Made by a program: the position numbers and the translations under genes. A stretch of 50,320 nt of DNA from assembly GCA_003220795.1 (NCBI GenBank), contig QHTK01000059.1, forward strand, positions 1 through 50,320, read 5' to 3'. Source of the DNA: Gemmatimonadota bacterium. GTDB lineage: Bacteria; Gemmatimonadota; Gemmatimonadetes; Gemmatimonadales; GWC2-71-9. The number at the start of each line of letters is the position of its first letter. The first letter of the stretch is position 1. Shown here one piece after another: positions 1 through 9,030 of the stretch. Under the pieces are notes generated by a model. That model made no database searches. It worked only from the letters and a program-made list of their open reading frames with translations, and was not told where the DNA came from.

Positions 1-10
1 AGAGGCACGT

Positions 11-1147
11 ATGCATGCGACGATAAAGTCGGAGAAGGGCATGGCGCTGCTGATGGCGCTCGGCGCCATCGTGATCATCGGCGTGCTGGTCGGCGGCGTC
101 GTGTTCGTGTCGACGCAGGACTACCGCATCGGTGGCAACACGGTGCGCCAGACGCGCGCCGCCGCGGCCGCCGAGCTGGGCTTGAACCACGTGCCACAAG
201 ACTGGAACCTCGCCAACAACCAGCGGCCGGTGGGCAACCCCCTCGTCATGTCCTACACGGCGCCGCGTGGTGCCAGCGCGCGGGTCACTATTACGAGGGT
301 CTCCGGCGTGTCCTTCTGGGTGGTCTCGGAGGGTACGGCGGGAGCGCTGGGGAGTCAGGCGACGGCCCGGCGCCGCTATGGCACATTCTTCAAGCTCGAC
401 ATGCCGCAGATGAACTTTATGGGCGCGATCACCACCCAGGGCAATACCACCGTCAACGGGAACGTCACGGTGAACGGGAACGACGCCGCCCCTGCCAACT
501 GGTCCGGCTGCGGCCCTACGGCGCCGGGTGTCGCCGGGGCGGCGATTTCCCCCACGACCACTGCCACGATCAACGGGAGCGTGTCGCTCTCGGGGAGCCC
601 GCCCGTGCTCACCACCCCTGTGGCCGGCGATACGAACACGTACTTCAACTACGGCGACGCGACCTATCAGTCGCTCGCGGCGGCGGCGACCTATACGTAC
701 GCGGGCGGCACGTTGCTCAACGGCGTGGGGCCGCTCGTGGTCGGCGGCGTGTGCCAGGCCAGCGTGAATCCCCCCAATTGGGGGGAGCCGACCCACGCCA
801 GCCCGGCGGGGGCGTGCGACAGCTACTTCCCGGTCATCCACGCGCTGGGTGACTTGAAGATCACTACGGGTCGCGGCCAGGGCATCCTGCTGGTCGACGG
901 GGACCTGACGGTGGCGGGCAACTTCACGTTCGATGGAGCAGTCATCGTGCGGGGAGGGCTCAAGATGACGGGGACCGGCAACAAGGTCAGCGGCGCCCTG
1001 ATGTCGGCGAGCGTCAACGTGGACGACAACGTCGCGCTCGCCGGTAACACGTCGATACTGTACTCCTCCTGCGCCCTTATTTCCGCGCTGTCGGCGTCGG
1101 CGTACCCCAAGCAGGCCAAGGAGCGCGGCTGGGTCGACGTGTACTAA
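11..1147 (+). CDS. PilX-like type IV pilus assembly protein
   Basis: This is a 378-aa protein with a type IV prepilin-like N-terminus. A short basic leader ends at Gly10 and is followed by a hydrophobic helix (about residues 11-34, KGMALLMALGA...). The fifth mature residue is Met instead of the Glu of major pilins, as is common in the PilX/GspK-like class. After the helix comes an Ala-rich stretch and then a Thr/Asn/Gly-rich region with repeated VNGN motifs (about 145-160), compatible with a secreted beta-rich domain. Family knowledge: PilX-type proteins are minor pilins that help fibre assembly at the inner membrane. The start lies 10 nt from the window edge, so the upstream operon, probably other minor pilins, is not visible. 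PilX-like is assigned from the N-terminus only; the C-terminal domain is not recognised. Confidence 0.75.
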   Translation: MHATIKSEKGMALLMALGAIVIIGVLVGGVVFVSTQDYRIGGNTVRQTRAAAAAELGLNHVPQDWNLANNQRPVGNPLVMSYTAPRGASARVTITRVSGVSFWVVSEGTAGALGSQATARRRYGTFFKLDMPQMNFMGAITTQGNTTVNGNVTVNGNDAAPANWSGCGPTAPGVAGAAISPTTTATINGSVSLSGSPPVLTTPVAGDTNTYFNYGDATYQSLAAAATYTYAGGTLLNGVGPLVVGGVCQASVNPPNWGEPTHASPAGACDSYFPVIHALGDLKITTGRGQGILLVDGDLTVAGNFTFDGAVIVRGGLKMTGTGNKVSGALMSASVNVDDNVALAGNTSILYSSCALISALSASAYPKQAKERGWVDVY

Positions 1148-1148
1148 C

Positions 1149-1222
1149 GGCTAGACGCGCAGACGCACAGACGCACAGACGCGCTCTTCCCTGTGCGTAC
1201 TGTTGCGTCGGCGCGTCTAGCC
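1149..1222. repeat. Tandem octamer array inside a long hairpin
   Basis: The ends are a perfect 12-bp inverted repeat (GGCTAGACGCGC at 1149-1160 and its complement at 1211-1222). The left arm holds four AGACGCRC units at exactly 8-nt period, starting at 1153, 1161, 1169 and 1177. The right arm carries inverted versions (CTGTGCGT at 1191-1198, then GTTGCGTC and GCGCGTCT). The whole segment can fold into one long stem. It fills most of the 106-bp gap after the pilus gene and may also act as a transcription terminator, although no T-run follows. Confidence 0.85.
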
Positions 1223-1241
1223 CGGGTCGATCCTGCCGTGG

Positions 1242-1247
1242 TATCGT
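1242..1247 (+). promoter_or_regulatory. Candidate -10 box, leaderless start of HEAT gene
   Basis: TATCGT lies exactly 6 nt before the ATG at 1254, so a transcript starting at normal spacing would begin at or next to the start codon. No convincing -35 is visible. The call rests on the same arrangement at several other gene heads in the window. Confidence 0.4.
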
Positions 1248-1253
1248 CTCCTC

Positions 1254-3323
1254 ATGCCCGGGCCGGCGAGCGAGCGCGCGACCCTGTCGCGCGACTTGGC
1301 GGACTTCCTGATCGAGCTCTCGATCGCGCTGCATAAGCACGCGATGTATCCCGAGGGACACCCGTCGCTCGCGCCCGCGGCGGCGGGGGTGACCCGGCGC
1401 GCGGAGCGGTTGCTCCAGGACCGCTCCACCCTGTCGCTCGGCGTCGCCCGGCAGCAGCTGGTGATCGAGGGCGTGGCGACCGATCCGAAACATCCGGTAC
1501 TGGCGGAGCTCGCCGGACGGCTGCACCGTCACCACCTCGGTGCCATGACCTTCCGGCGGGGGGTCGAAGCCGTCGAGGTGGCGGCGGTCCTCAAGGCGCT
1601 GGCCGTGGACGCGGAGCGCCGCGGGCAGCCGCTCGGGCTCGGCCCGCCCGAAGGGTTACGCGCCTGGGCGCACGTGCAGTTGCACCCGCTCACCTACGAG
1701 CGACTCGAGCTGGTGGACGACGGCGCCGCCGCGTCCGAGCGCGGGGCGCGCGCCGCCCAGCTCTGGGTGGGTCTGGCGCGTGCCGCCCTCACGGCCCACG
1801 CCGGGGACGACCGGCCGACGCCGACCGAGCCGGCGGTCATCGCCCGGGCGATCGACGATCACCCCAGGACTGACGCCGCGGCCTACGATCAAGTCATCGT
1901 CGGCTATCTGCTGCAAATCGCCGACGAGTTGAAGACCGCGGGGAGTGCGGACGCGGCGGCGCTGCGGCGCCGGACGTCGCGGCTGATCCGCGCCCTCAAG
2001 CCGGAAACACTGCGGCGGCTGGTCGAGATGGGGGGCGACTTCACGCAGCGGCGCAAGTTCGTGCACGACTCGACCGACGGTATGGCGGTCGACGCGGTGC
2101 TCGAGATCGTCCAGGCCGCCGCGGATTCGTCGCACCAGACGATCTCGCACTCGCTGGTCCGGATGCTCTCCAAGCTGGCCGCGCACGCCGAGGGGGGCGC
2201 GCCGCAGGTGCGGCCTCAGGCGGACGCCGCGTTGCGCGACCAGGTGCGCCGGCTGCTCGAGGGCTGGACGCTGGCGGACCCGAACCCGGACGCGTACGGC
2301 GCGGCGCTGCAGCGCATGGCGCGGGCGGCGCCCGACCGCGCGGTGACCCCCGAGGGCGAGCACGCGACCGAGCCGGATCGCATCGTCGCCATGGCACTCG
2401 AGGTGGATGCCGTCAACGCGCACGTGCTCGCCGCCGCGGATCGCGTGGTGCAGGCGGGGCGGCTCGGCCGGCTGCTCGACGCGCTGGCCGAGGTCTCCGA
2501 GTCACCAGGGGCGGCGCGCGAAGTGTGGGCGCGACTCGCGACGGCGGACGTGGTCCGGCAACTCGCCACGCAGGATCCCGTGGACTTCAAGACGCTCGAG
2601 CGGCTGGTGCCCCGCGTCGGTGTCGCGGCGGCGGCGCCCCTGCTCGACGCACTCGCCGCGGCCGAGGCGCGGGGCGTCCGCCGCGGCTTGCTCGCCCAGC
2701 TCGCCAAGATGGGGCCAGAGATCGCTGCGATCGTGGTCCAGCGACTGGAGGACGCGCGGTGGTACGTGACCCGGAACATGCTCGCGCTGCTGGAGGAGCT
2801 GTCGCCGCTGCCGGCGGGGTTTTCGGCGGCGGCCTACCTGGGGCACCCGGACGCCCGCGTGCGCTGGCAAGCCGTGAAGGTGCAGGTCAAGCTTCCTGAC
2901 GAGCGGGACGAGGCGCTCGCGGTCGGTCTCCAGGATCACAATCCCCGTACGCTGCGGCTGGCGCTGGGTCTGGCGGTGGCGCTCCAGAGCTGCCCCGACA
3001 GCGCGGTCCCCGTCTTGGCGGGACGCGCCGTGGATCGCGCGTTGCCGCCCGAGGTCCGGACCCTTGCAGTCCGCGCCTTGGGCCACGCCCGGGGGCGGGC
3101 GGCGCTCGAGGCATTGCTACGGCTCGCCTCGGCGGGCCGCACCCTGTTCGGACGGGAGAAGCTGGCGCCCAAGTCTCCCGATCTCCTGGCCGCGCTGGTG
3201 GGGCTCGCGAGCGGGTGGCCCCAGGATCCGCGGGCGCGCGCGGTCCTTCATCGCGCAGCGGATTCGAGTGACCCGGACATCCGGGCCGCGGCGGATGCGG
3301 GTGGACGGGAGAGCGGGCTGTGA
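1254..3323 (+). CDS. HEAT-repeat protein with GHP-type N-terminal domain
   Basis: This is a 689-aa soluble-looking protein with no signal peptide. Residues about 10-120 form an N-terminal domain with a YPEGHP motif that resembles the N-terminus of the next gene product. From about residue 200 it is built of Ala/Leu/Arg-rich helical pairs typical of HEAT/armadillo repeats, clearest at about 420-680 (for example the GRLGRLLDAL and AAAPLLDAL segments). HEAT solenoids are protein-binding scaffolds; no catalytic motif was seen. The stop overlaps the HD-GYP gene start by 4 nt (GTGA), which argues for coupled translation and a joint function. The ATG at 1254 is supported by a -10-like box 6 nt upstream. 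The specific role is unknown; a scaffold or sensor for the HD-GYP partner is inference. Confidence 0.75.
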   Translation: MPGPASERATLSRDLADFLIELSIALHKHAMYPEGHPSLAPAAAGVTRRAERLLQDRSTLSLGVARQQLVIEGVATDPKHPVLAELAGRLHRHHLGAMTFRRGVEAVEVAAVLKALAVDAERRGQPLGLGPPEGLRAWAHVQLHPLTYERLELVDDGAAASERGARAAQLWVGLARAALTAHAGDDRPTPTEPAVIARAIDDHPRTDAAAYDQVIVGYLLQIADELKTAGSADAAALRRRTSRLIRALKPETLRRLVEMGGDFTQRRKFVHDSTDGMAVDAVLEIVQAAADSSHQTISHSLVRMLSKLAAHAEGGAPQVRPQADAALRDQVRRLLEGWTLADPNPDAYGAALQRMARAAPDRAVTPEGEHATEPDRIVAMALEVDAVNAHVLAAADRVVQAGRLGRLLDALAEVSESPGAAREVWARLATADVVRQLATQDPVDFKTLERLVPRVGVAAAAPLLDALAAAEARGVRRGLLAQLAKMGPEIAAIVVQRLEDARWYVTRNMLALLEELSPLPAGFSAAAYLGHPDARVRWQAVKVQVKLPDERDEALAVGLQDHNPRTLRLALGLAVALQSCPDSAVPVLAGRAVDRALPPEVRTLAVRALGHARGRAALEALLRLASAGRTLFGREKLAPKSPDLLAALVGLASGWPQDPRARAVLHRAADSSDPDIRAAADAGGRESGL

Positions 3324-4498
3324 GCGGTCCCGCCGCTTTCCTATCCGCGTTCGCGCACGCGCTCGCGGCTATGACGCTCTACGCCGCCGGCCATCCCGCG
3401 CGCGAGCGCGCGATCGACGACGCGTTCCAGGAGTTGCACGATCTCCAGGCCGCGGCGCCCAACGCGCTCTTCACCTTCCTGGGCGATGAGATCGTGTTCG
3501 GGAACCTGCCGGTCCGGGAGCTCAAGGCGTGGGACTGGTCCCGGCGTCTCGCCCAGGCCGGCATCCAGCGGCTCGAGTTCGCCGACCGCGTGAGCCGCGA
3601 CGAATTCGAGGGGTTCCTCGACGAGGTGCTCGCCCGCTTGACGCTCTCGGCGATCGACACATCCGAGACGCATCAGCTACGCCGCTCGAGCATCCGCTTC
3701 GGGTCGGTGGGCGTGAAGGGCGACGCGGGGCAGGCCGAGCCGCCCGTCGCGACGGCGACCATCAGCTACTCGCTGGGCGAAGAGGCCGAAACCGTCCGCT
3801 GGTTCCAGGATGCGGTCAAATCCCAGGGCGTCGTCCCGCTCACCGAGGCGGAGGCCGTGGTGCGGTCTCTGTCGATCGCCATGCACAGCGACCGCCAGCT
3901 GGTGATCCCGCTGCTGCAGCTCAAGGAGTTCGATCAATACACAACCACGCATTCCATGAATGTCGCGGTGCTGACCATGGCGCTTGCCGAGCATCTGGGT
4001 TTGGGAGCGCGTGACGTGCGCACCTTCGGCATCGCCGGCCTGCTGCACGACATCGGCAAGGTCAGGATCCCGCTCGACGTGCTCACCAAGCCGGGTCGGT
4101 TCACAGACGAAGAGCGCGCGCTCATGAACGCGCATCCGGTGGAGGGCGCGCGCATCATCCTCAAGTCGGAGGAGCAGCTCGAGCTGCCCGCGGTGGTGGC
4201 GTACGAACATCACATCATGTTGAACGGCGGGGGCTACCCGACCTTCCGCTTCCGGCGCGACTGCCATCACGCGAGCAAGCTGGTGCACGTGTGCGACGTG
4301 TACGACGCGCTCCGTACCAACCGTCCCTACCGGGAGGCGTGGACGCAGGAAAAGACGCTCACCTACGTGCGCGATCGAGCGGGCGTGGAGTTCGATCCCG
4401 AGCTGGCGGGCGCCTTCGTGCGCATGATGCAGCAGTGGGAGCCGCAGCTCGCGGTCATGACCGACGAGCGGACGCCGCTGCGCCCCGCCGGGACCTGA
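3320..4498 (+). CDS. HD-GYP domain phosphohydrolase
   Basis: This is a 392-aa protein starting at GTG inside the stop of the previous gene. Residues about 1-110 form a domain with a YAAGHP motif that parallels the upstream HEAT protein. Residues about 190-380 are an HD-GYP domain: HSMNVAVLTMALAEHLGLG, LLHDIGKVRIP (His243-Asp244), HPVEGARII, and EHHIMLNGGGYP (about 297-307). Family knowledge: HD-GYP enzymes hydrolyse cyclic di-GMP or related dinucleotides using a bi- or trinuclear metal site. The GYP box here reads HHIMLNGGGYP instead of HHExxDGxGYP, so the metal-binding His pair is kept while the Glu and Asp are not. Activity is therefore likely but not certain. There is no receiver domain and no membrane segment; the input is probably the shared N-terminal domain. 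Confidence 0.9.
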   Translation: MSGPAAFLSAFAHALAAMTLYAAGHPARERAIDDAFQELHDLQAAAPNALFTFLGDEIVFGNLPVRELKAWDWSRRLAQAGIQRLEFADRVSRDEFEGFLDEVLARLTLSAIDTSETHQLRRSSIRFGSVGVKGDAGQAEPPVATATISYSLGEEAETVRWFQDAVKSQGVVPLTEAEAVVRSLSIAMHSDRQLVIPLLQLKEFDQYTTTHSMNVAVLTMALAEHLGLGARDVRTFGIAGLLHDIGKVRIPLDVLTKPGRFTDEERALMNAHPVEGARIILKSEEQLELPAVVAYEHHIMLNGGGYPTFRFRRDCHHASKLVHVCDVYDALRTNRPYREAWTQEKTLTYVRDRAGVEFDPELAGAFVRMMQQWEPQLAVMTDERTPLRPAGT

Positions 4499-4501
4499 GG
4501 C

Positions 4502-4525
4502 ACCCCCTTCGGGGGTACGTATCTT
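4502..4525 (+). promoter_or_regulatory. Short hairpin plus -10 box before small secreted gene
   Basis: ACCCCC (4502-4507), loop TTC, GGGGGT (4511-4516) form a perfect 6-bp hairpin just after the HD-GYP stop; without a T-run it is at most a weak terminator. TATCTT at 4520-4525 is a -10-like box 8 nt before the ATG at 4534. No good -35 is present. Confidence 0.45.
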
Positions 4526-4533
4526 TCACCATT

Positions 4534-4929
4534 ATGCTGCGCCGCTCCGCTGCCTTCCTGCTGTTGCTCGGACTCGGGCCCGCCCCCCGGCTCGCCGCCC
4601 AGACCGCTCCCCGGCACGCCCGCCTCGAGGGGAAGTGGCAGGCCAAGGGCGAGGACGAGGTCCGCAACATCATGGTGCGGAGCGACAGCTCGGCGCAGTT
4701 CGGGGATCAGGTGGCGCGCTGGCGGGTGGTCGGGGACAGCCTGTGGATCACGTTGGGGGACGGCGTCTGGCAGGTATACGGCATGAAGCTCGAGGGTGAC
4801 AAGCTGAAGTTGGCGGGAGGCGACCTCGAGAAGCCGGTGACCCTGCGGCGGGTCGGCCCGCCGACCGCCCGGGCCGACTCTATGGCCATCCCGCCGCCGC
4901 CGCCCGCGACCGAGCGCGCCTGGGACTGA
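4534..4929 (+). CDS. Small secreted protein of unknown function
   Basis: This is a 131-aa protein with a clear Sec signal peptide (MLRRSAAFLLLLGLG..., cleavage likely after the LAAQ region, about residue 22). The mature part is short and beta-rich: LEGKWQAKGEDE, then a VGDSLWITLGDGVWQVY segment and a LKLAGGDLEKPVTL strand, ending in a Pro-rich tail. This layout (short strands, W/G pairs, 'how much weight does this term carry' type beta sheet) resembles small lipocalin-like domains, but no family could be assigned. The ATG at 4534 was chosen because it begins the signal peptide and lies 8 nt after TATCTT. An upstream in-frame ATG at 4291 would run through the HD-GYP gene and is not credible. 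The gene ends 3 nt from the convergent kinase gene. Confidence 0.7.
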   Translation: MLRRSAAFLLLLGLGPAPRLAAQTAPRHARLEGKWQAKGEDEVRNIMVRSDSSAQFGDQVARWRVVGDSLWITLGDGVWQVYGMKLEGDKLKLAGGDLEKPVTLRRVGPPTARADSMAIPPPPPATERAWD

Positions 4930-4932
4930 CGG

Positions 4933-6768
4933 CTAGCGCAGGTCGTGGATGTCGGCGACCCGCCAGCCGTCGGGCGTCTTGATGAAGCGGATCGTCTGGC
5001 GCAAGCGGCTTTCGCTCTGGGCGCCGCCCGGCGCCGGCACATAGGTGTAGAGCGTCCGCACCGTGGCGTGCGCCTCGTCGGCGCGCAGCGTGATCCCCTC
5101 GACCGCATACCGCGCCGTGAGGCGCGTGTACCGCCGGAAGAACTGCTCCCAGCCCGCCACGTCCTGTTCCACCATACCGGGCATGAGGACGCGCAGGTTC
5201 GCGACGTGCTCGCTCGAGACGGCGCGCTCGAGATCCTGGAGCAGCACCGCGATGGCCGCCCGCGGGTCGGGAGGCTGCGGGCTGGGCGGCGCCACGCCCG
5301 CCGCCACCCCGACCTGCTCGGCGTCGAGCGCGGCGAGTTTGGCGAGCGTGTAGTCCATCGCGACGAACAGCGATTCGGCCCGCGCGAGCGATGTTCCCGC
5401 ACGTCCCGCCTCCGGACGCGTCGCGAGGGCGTGCACCACCGGCGTTGCGCGGGCGATCGCCAGCTGTGCCTCGCGCCGGATCCCGTCGGCCTCGTGCTGG
5501 GCCTTGCCGTACTGCGTCACAGCGCTCAGGTAGCCGCTCGCCGCATGCGCCTGGTCGCCGGCGCGCACGGCGCGCTCGGCGTTCTGGAGCACCGTCTCGG
5601 CGAGCAACAACGACGGCACGTTGTTCTTCATCGCCCCGGCGCGGTGCGCCCGGTCGCGGGCGGCCAGCGCGGAATCACGCTGCGCCGTCAGAGCTCCGTT
5701 GAGCCCCGTCGGCAGCGGATAGGCGAGCAGCTGGTCGAGCGTGGCCGTCGCATCGGTTGACAACGGTGCCGCGACGGGCGACGGTGAGCGCGACACGTAC
5801 AGCAGCACGAGCGCGGTCACCATGAGCGCCGTCAATACCGCCGCCCGCCATTTGAGCGACATGTGGGTCACGAGCCGCAGTGCGGCGTCGGGGAGCGGTG
5901 TCCAGCGAGGTGCCAGCCGCGCCGTGGGCTCGGACGCACCCGACAGCGCCGCCCGGATGCTGGCAAGCGCCGACTGCATGTGCCGCGCGTTCTCGTAGCG
6001 GTCCTCGGGCACCTTGTTCAGCGCCTTCGCGACCACGCGGTCGAGCGCCAGAGGGAGCGAGGGGACGATCGCCCGGAGCGGCTTGGGGTCGGTCGTGAGC
6101 ACTTGGTAGAGCACGCCGTGCACGGTCTCGCCTTCGAACGGCTTGCGATACGACAACAGCTCGTACAACAGACACCCCACGGCGAACAGATCGGTCGCCG
6201 GTGTGATGGGCCCATTGGTGATCTGCTCGGGCGCCATGTAGGTCGGGGTGCCGACGATCGCGCCCGAGCCGGTGATGTCCGCCGTTTGCAGGCGCGCGAT
6301 CCCGAAGTCCATGATCTTCACGGAGCCGTCGGATGCGATGCGCACGTTGGACGGCTTGATGTCGCGATGGATCACGCCGCGTCCGTGGGCGTAGGCGAGG
6401 CCCTGGAGCACGTCGATCGCGATGTCGAGCCTCCGCTCGAGGGGGAGCGGCTCCTCTCCCGCGATCAGCTGGCTCAGGTCCCGTCCGTCCACCAGCTCGA
6501 GTGCGATGAACAGCTGGCCGTCCGCTTCGCCCAGGTCGTAGATGGTGACGATGTTGCGGTGCTGCAACCCGCCCGCGGCGCGCGCCTCCCGCAGGAAACG
6601 GGCGCGCGCGTCCTGCGTGCGGCCGACGGCGCTGCTCAAGATCTTGAGGGCGACGTAGCGCCGGATGACCGAGTCGTACGCCTTCCACACGGCGCCCATC
6701 GCACCCTCCCCGATGAGCTCGTGCAGCTCGAACTTCCCGATGCGGCGGTGTTGATTGGTGCCCGTCAT
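4933..6768 (-). CDS. Transmembrane Ser/Thr protein kinase (PknB type)
   Basis: This is a 611-aa protein. The kinase domain spans about residues 13-275: Gly-rich loop GEGAMGAVWK (20-29), catalytic Lys42, HRDIKPSN with catalytic Asp136, and DFG at 154-156, followed by the GTPTYMAPEQ activation-segment end. One membrane helix follows at about 325-345 (AAVLTALMVTALVLLYV). The C-terminal half is outside the cytoplasm: an Ala-rich helical region, then about 100 residues resembling a SnoaL/NTF2-like fold that ends in GWRVADIHDLR. Family knowledge: such Hanks-type kinases signal from envelope to cytoplasm by phosphorylating Ser/Thr. It is the last gene of the minus-strand run, 70 nt from the nucleotidyltransferase gene. 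The start was chosen at ATG 6768, where homology begins; a GGAG lies just upstream. Confidence 0.93.
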   Translation of the reverse strand: MTGTNQHRRIGKFELHELIGEGAMGAVWKAYDSVIRRYVALKILSSAVGRTQDARARFLREARAAGGLQHRNIVTIYDLGEADGQLFIALELVDGRDLSQLIAGEEPLPLERRLDIAIDVLQGLAYAHGRGVIHRDIKPSNVRIASDGSVKIMDFGIARLQTADITGSGAIVGTPTYMAPEQITNGPITPATDLFAVGCLLYELLSYRKPFEGETVHGVLYQVLTTDPKPLRAIVPSLPLALDRVVAKALNKVPEDRYENARHMQSALASIRAALSGASEPTARLAPRWTPLPDAALRLVTHMSLKWRAAVLTALMVTALVLLYVSRSPSPVAAPLSTDATATLDQLLAYPLPTGLNGALTAQRDSALAARDRAHRAGAMKNNVPSLLLAETVLQNAERAVRAGDQAHAASGYLSAVTQYGKAQHEADGIRREAQLAIARATPVVHALATRPEAGRAGTSLARAESLFVAMDYTLAKLAALDAEQVGVAAGVAPPSPQPPDPRAAIAVLLQDLERAVSSEHVANLRVLMPGMVEQDVAGWEQFFRRYTRLTARYAVEGITLRADEAHATVRTLYTYVPAPGGAQSESRLRQTIRFIKTPDGWRVADIHDLR

Positions 6769-6838
6769 ACCGCTCCGCTGGGGCCAACTGACCAATGTGC
6801 GCACTGCCGGCCGACGAGGCAACGGGGCGGGCGTCCCA

Positions 6839-8023
6839 TCAGCGCGCGGCCCACTCGTAAATGCGCTGCAACATGGTGCGCGTCGCGTCGTCCATGGCGA
6901 CGTCGCGTCGTGGCAGGACGCGCTCCGCGATCTTGAGAAAGCCGTCCCGGGTGAGCCGCGTGCCCGTCTCCCCCGTCGCCTCACCCACCCCCCAGGCGAG
7001 CGGCGGAACGTACTTGGGTGGGCGCACCGCACCGAACACGTTGGCGCCGACCCCGATCACGGTGCCGGTGCCGAGCAGTGTGCCGATCGCCGTCTTGGCG
7101 TGGTCGCCAATCAGGCTCCCGAGGTTGGTCAGGCCGGTGTCGATCGCGGTGCCTGCCACGTCGAGCCGCACCGGGCCGTACGTGTTCTTCAAGTTTGACG
7201 TGATGGTGCCCGCGCCGAGGTTCGCCCAGCGGCCGATCACGGAATGTCCGATGAAACCGTCGTGCGCCTTGTTGGCATAGCCCAGGAAGACGCAGGCCGC
7301 GAGCTCCCCGCGCACGCGGCAATGGGGGCCGATCGCCGACCCGCGGATCGATCCACCGAGCAGGAATGTGTTCGCGCCGACCCACAGCGGTCCTTCGAGT
7401 CGCGTGCCCGCGCGCACCTCCACGCCGCTCTCCAGCACTACCGGCCCCTGACGTACATCGAAGACCACGCCGGGTTCCAGGGCGGCGTCGTGCACCGCGA
7501 CGCCCGCGGGGTCGCCCAGCACGAGGCAGCCTGCCGGGAGGGGATCGCTGTCGCCCAGGCGCGCGCTCAGGTCTCCCGCGAGCTGCCGGTCGAGCCCTCG
7601 GACGAGATCGTACGTTCCCCGGAGCACCGCTCCCGCGACTTCGACGCTCGTCGCGTGGGCCTGCGGGCCGTCCCAGGTGGCGCCGGTACCGACGCCCCAT
7701 CCCACGGTCACGCCCTGGCAGCTCAGACGGAACGCGGCGGCGGGGAGGGGCGGCGCCAGGCCACGCGGGACGAACGTCGACGACCCGATCAACGCGGGTC
7801 CCGACACGGGGTGTCGCGCGCTCACCGCGGGCACGCCCGGCTCGACGAACCCCGCCAGGTGAGGCAGGGCGAAGATCGCGGTCGCCTCCGTGCCCGCGAA
7901 CGTCTCCCACCGTTCGCGGATCAGTTGGGCGCCGGCCCGCAGCTCCGAGATCGGACGCGCGCCGGCGAACGGGGCCCAGGCAGGCGCGGGATCCGGGTCG
8001 AGCAGGTAGAGGGCGTGCGTCAC
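6839..8023 (-). CDS. GlmU-like sugar nucleotidyltransferase, beta-helix C-terminus
   Basis: This is a 394-aa protein. The N-terminal half (YLLDPDPAPAWAPF, ARPISELRAG, LIRERWE) matches the NTP_transf_4 type of putative sugar nucleotidyltransferases, which lack the classic GxGTRM loop. From about residue 235 there are hexapeptide repeats of a left-handed beta-helix (VRAGTRLEGPLWVGANTFL, GSAIGPHCRVRGELAAC), with GHSVIGRWANLGAGT resembling the GlmU acetyltransferase end. The likely role is sugar-phosphate activation for envelope polysaccharide; the substrate cannot be read from sequence. GTG 8023 overlaps the manC stop by 4 nt, so the two are translationally coupled. Confidence 0.8.
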   Translation of the reverse strand: MTHALYLLDPDPAPAWAPFAGARPISELRAGAQLIRERWETFAGTEATAIFALPHLAGFVEPGVPAVSARHPVSGPALIGSSTFVPRGLAPPLPAAAFRLSCQGVTVGWGVGTGATWDGPQAHATSVEVAGAVLRGTYDLVRGLDRQLAGDLSARLGDSDPLPAGCLVLGDPAGVAVHDAALEPGVVFDVRQGPVVLESGVEVRAGTRLEGPLWVGANTFLLGGSIRGSAIGPHCRVRGELAACVFLGYANKAHDGFIGHSVIGRWANLGAGTITSNLKNTYGPVRLDVAGTAIDTGLTNLGSLIGDHAKTAIGTLLGTGTVIGVGANVFGAVRPPKYVPPLAWGVGEATGETGTRLTRDGFLKIAERVLPRRDVAMDDATRTMLQRIYEWAAR

Positions 8024-9030
8024 AGCCGCTGCACGAGCTCCTTGAGACGTTCCGCTCGGCCGGTCGGGATCACGAGCGTGTGCCCATTGGCGCGCACTAC
8101 CACCATGTCCTCGATCCCCCCGACCGCGAGATGCTCGCTCTCGGACCACACGACGGAGCGCCGCACGTCGTCTCCCAACGTCACGTTGCCCACGATCACG
8201 TTGCCGCGCGCATCGGGCCGGCGGATGCGGAGCAGCGAATCCCAGGATCCGATGTCGTCCCACTGGAACGCGCCCGTCACCACCGCGAGCCGCTTGGTGC
8301 GCTCGAGTACCGCGACGTCGACGGCGACGGGCTGCGCGGCGCCGAAGAACCCCGCGACGTCTCCCGCCGACAGCTTGGGCCACGCAGTCTTGAGCTCGCG
8401 GGCGTACGCGCCCGCCTCCCCCAGGAAGCGCGCCACGCCCCACGCGAACAGACCCGTGTTCCAGAGCGCGCCTCGGCGCCGCAGCAACGCCGCGCGGGCG
8501 GCGCTCGGCTTTTCGACGAAGCGCCGCACGGCACGGGCACCGCCCAGCGGCTTGCCGGGGACGATGTAGCCGTAGCCCGTTTCGTTGCGGGTCGGCGGGA
8601 CACCAACCGTGACCAGCACGTCGTATTCATGCGCGACGCCGAGCGCGTTGCGGGCGGCGGAGCGGAAGGCGCGGTCGTCGCCCACCGCCCAGTCGGCGTG
8701 CAGCGACAGCATCTGGGCGCCGGGGTCGCGCTGCGAGATCCACTGCGCCGCCCACGCCAGCGCCGGCGCGGTCGACGCGGCGCGCGGCTCGGCCAGAATC
8801 TGGGGCCGGGGGATCTGCGGCACCGCCGCGGCGACCTGGTCCACCAGGAACGGACCGGTGAGGATGAGCACCCGCTCGGCGGGCACGAGCCCCTCGAGGC
8901 GCTCCACCGCCTGGACCAGCAGCGGCCGGTCCCCCGCCAGGGGCAGGAATTGCTTGGGGCGCTGCGGCGTCGAGAGCGGCCAGAAGCGCGTGCCCGAGCC
9001 ACCCGCGAGGATGGCGGCCCAGGTGGTCAC
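8020..9030 (-). CDS. manC: Mannose-1-phosphate guanylyltransferase
   Basis: This is a 336-aa enzyme predicted to make GDP-mannose from mannose-1-phosphate and GTP. The N-terminal signature AAILAGGSGTRFWPLS is followed by RPKQFLPL, the usual ManC/RfbM pattern. FVEKP (about 165-170), WNTGLFAW and WDDIGSWDSL are further family hallmarks. At 336 aa it is the short type: the nucleotidyltransferase domain without the fused phosphomannose isomerase. The start GTG at 9030 overlaps the response-regulator stop (GTGA), and its own stop overlaps the next gene. GDP-mannose probably feeds polysaccharide or glycosylation; which one is not visible here. Confidence 0.93.
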   Translation of the reverse strand: MTTWAAILAGGSGTRFWPLSTPQRPKQFLPLAGDRPLLVQAVERLEGLVPAERVLILTGPFLVDQVAAAVPQIPRPQILAEPRAASTAPALAWAAQWISQRDPGAQMLSLHADWAVGDDRAFRSAARNALGVAHEYDVLVTVGVPPTRNETGYGYIVPGKPLGGARAVRRFVEKPSAARAALLRRRGALWNTGLFAWGVARFLGEAGAYARELKTAWPKLSAGDVAGFFGAAQPVAVDVAVLERTKRLAVVTGAFQWDDIGSWDSLLRIRRPDARGNVIVGNVTLGDDVRRSVVWSESEHLAVGGIEDMVVVRANGHTLVIPTGRAERLKELVQRL

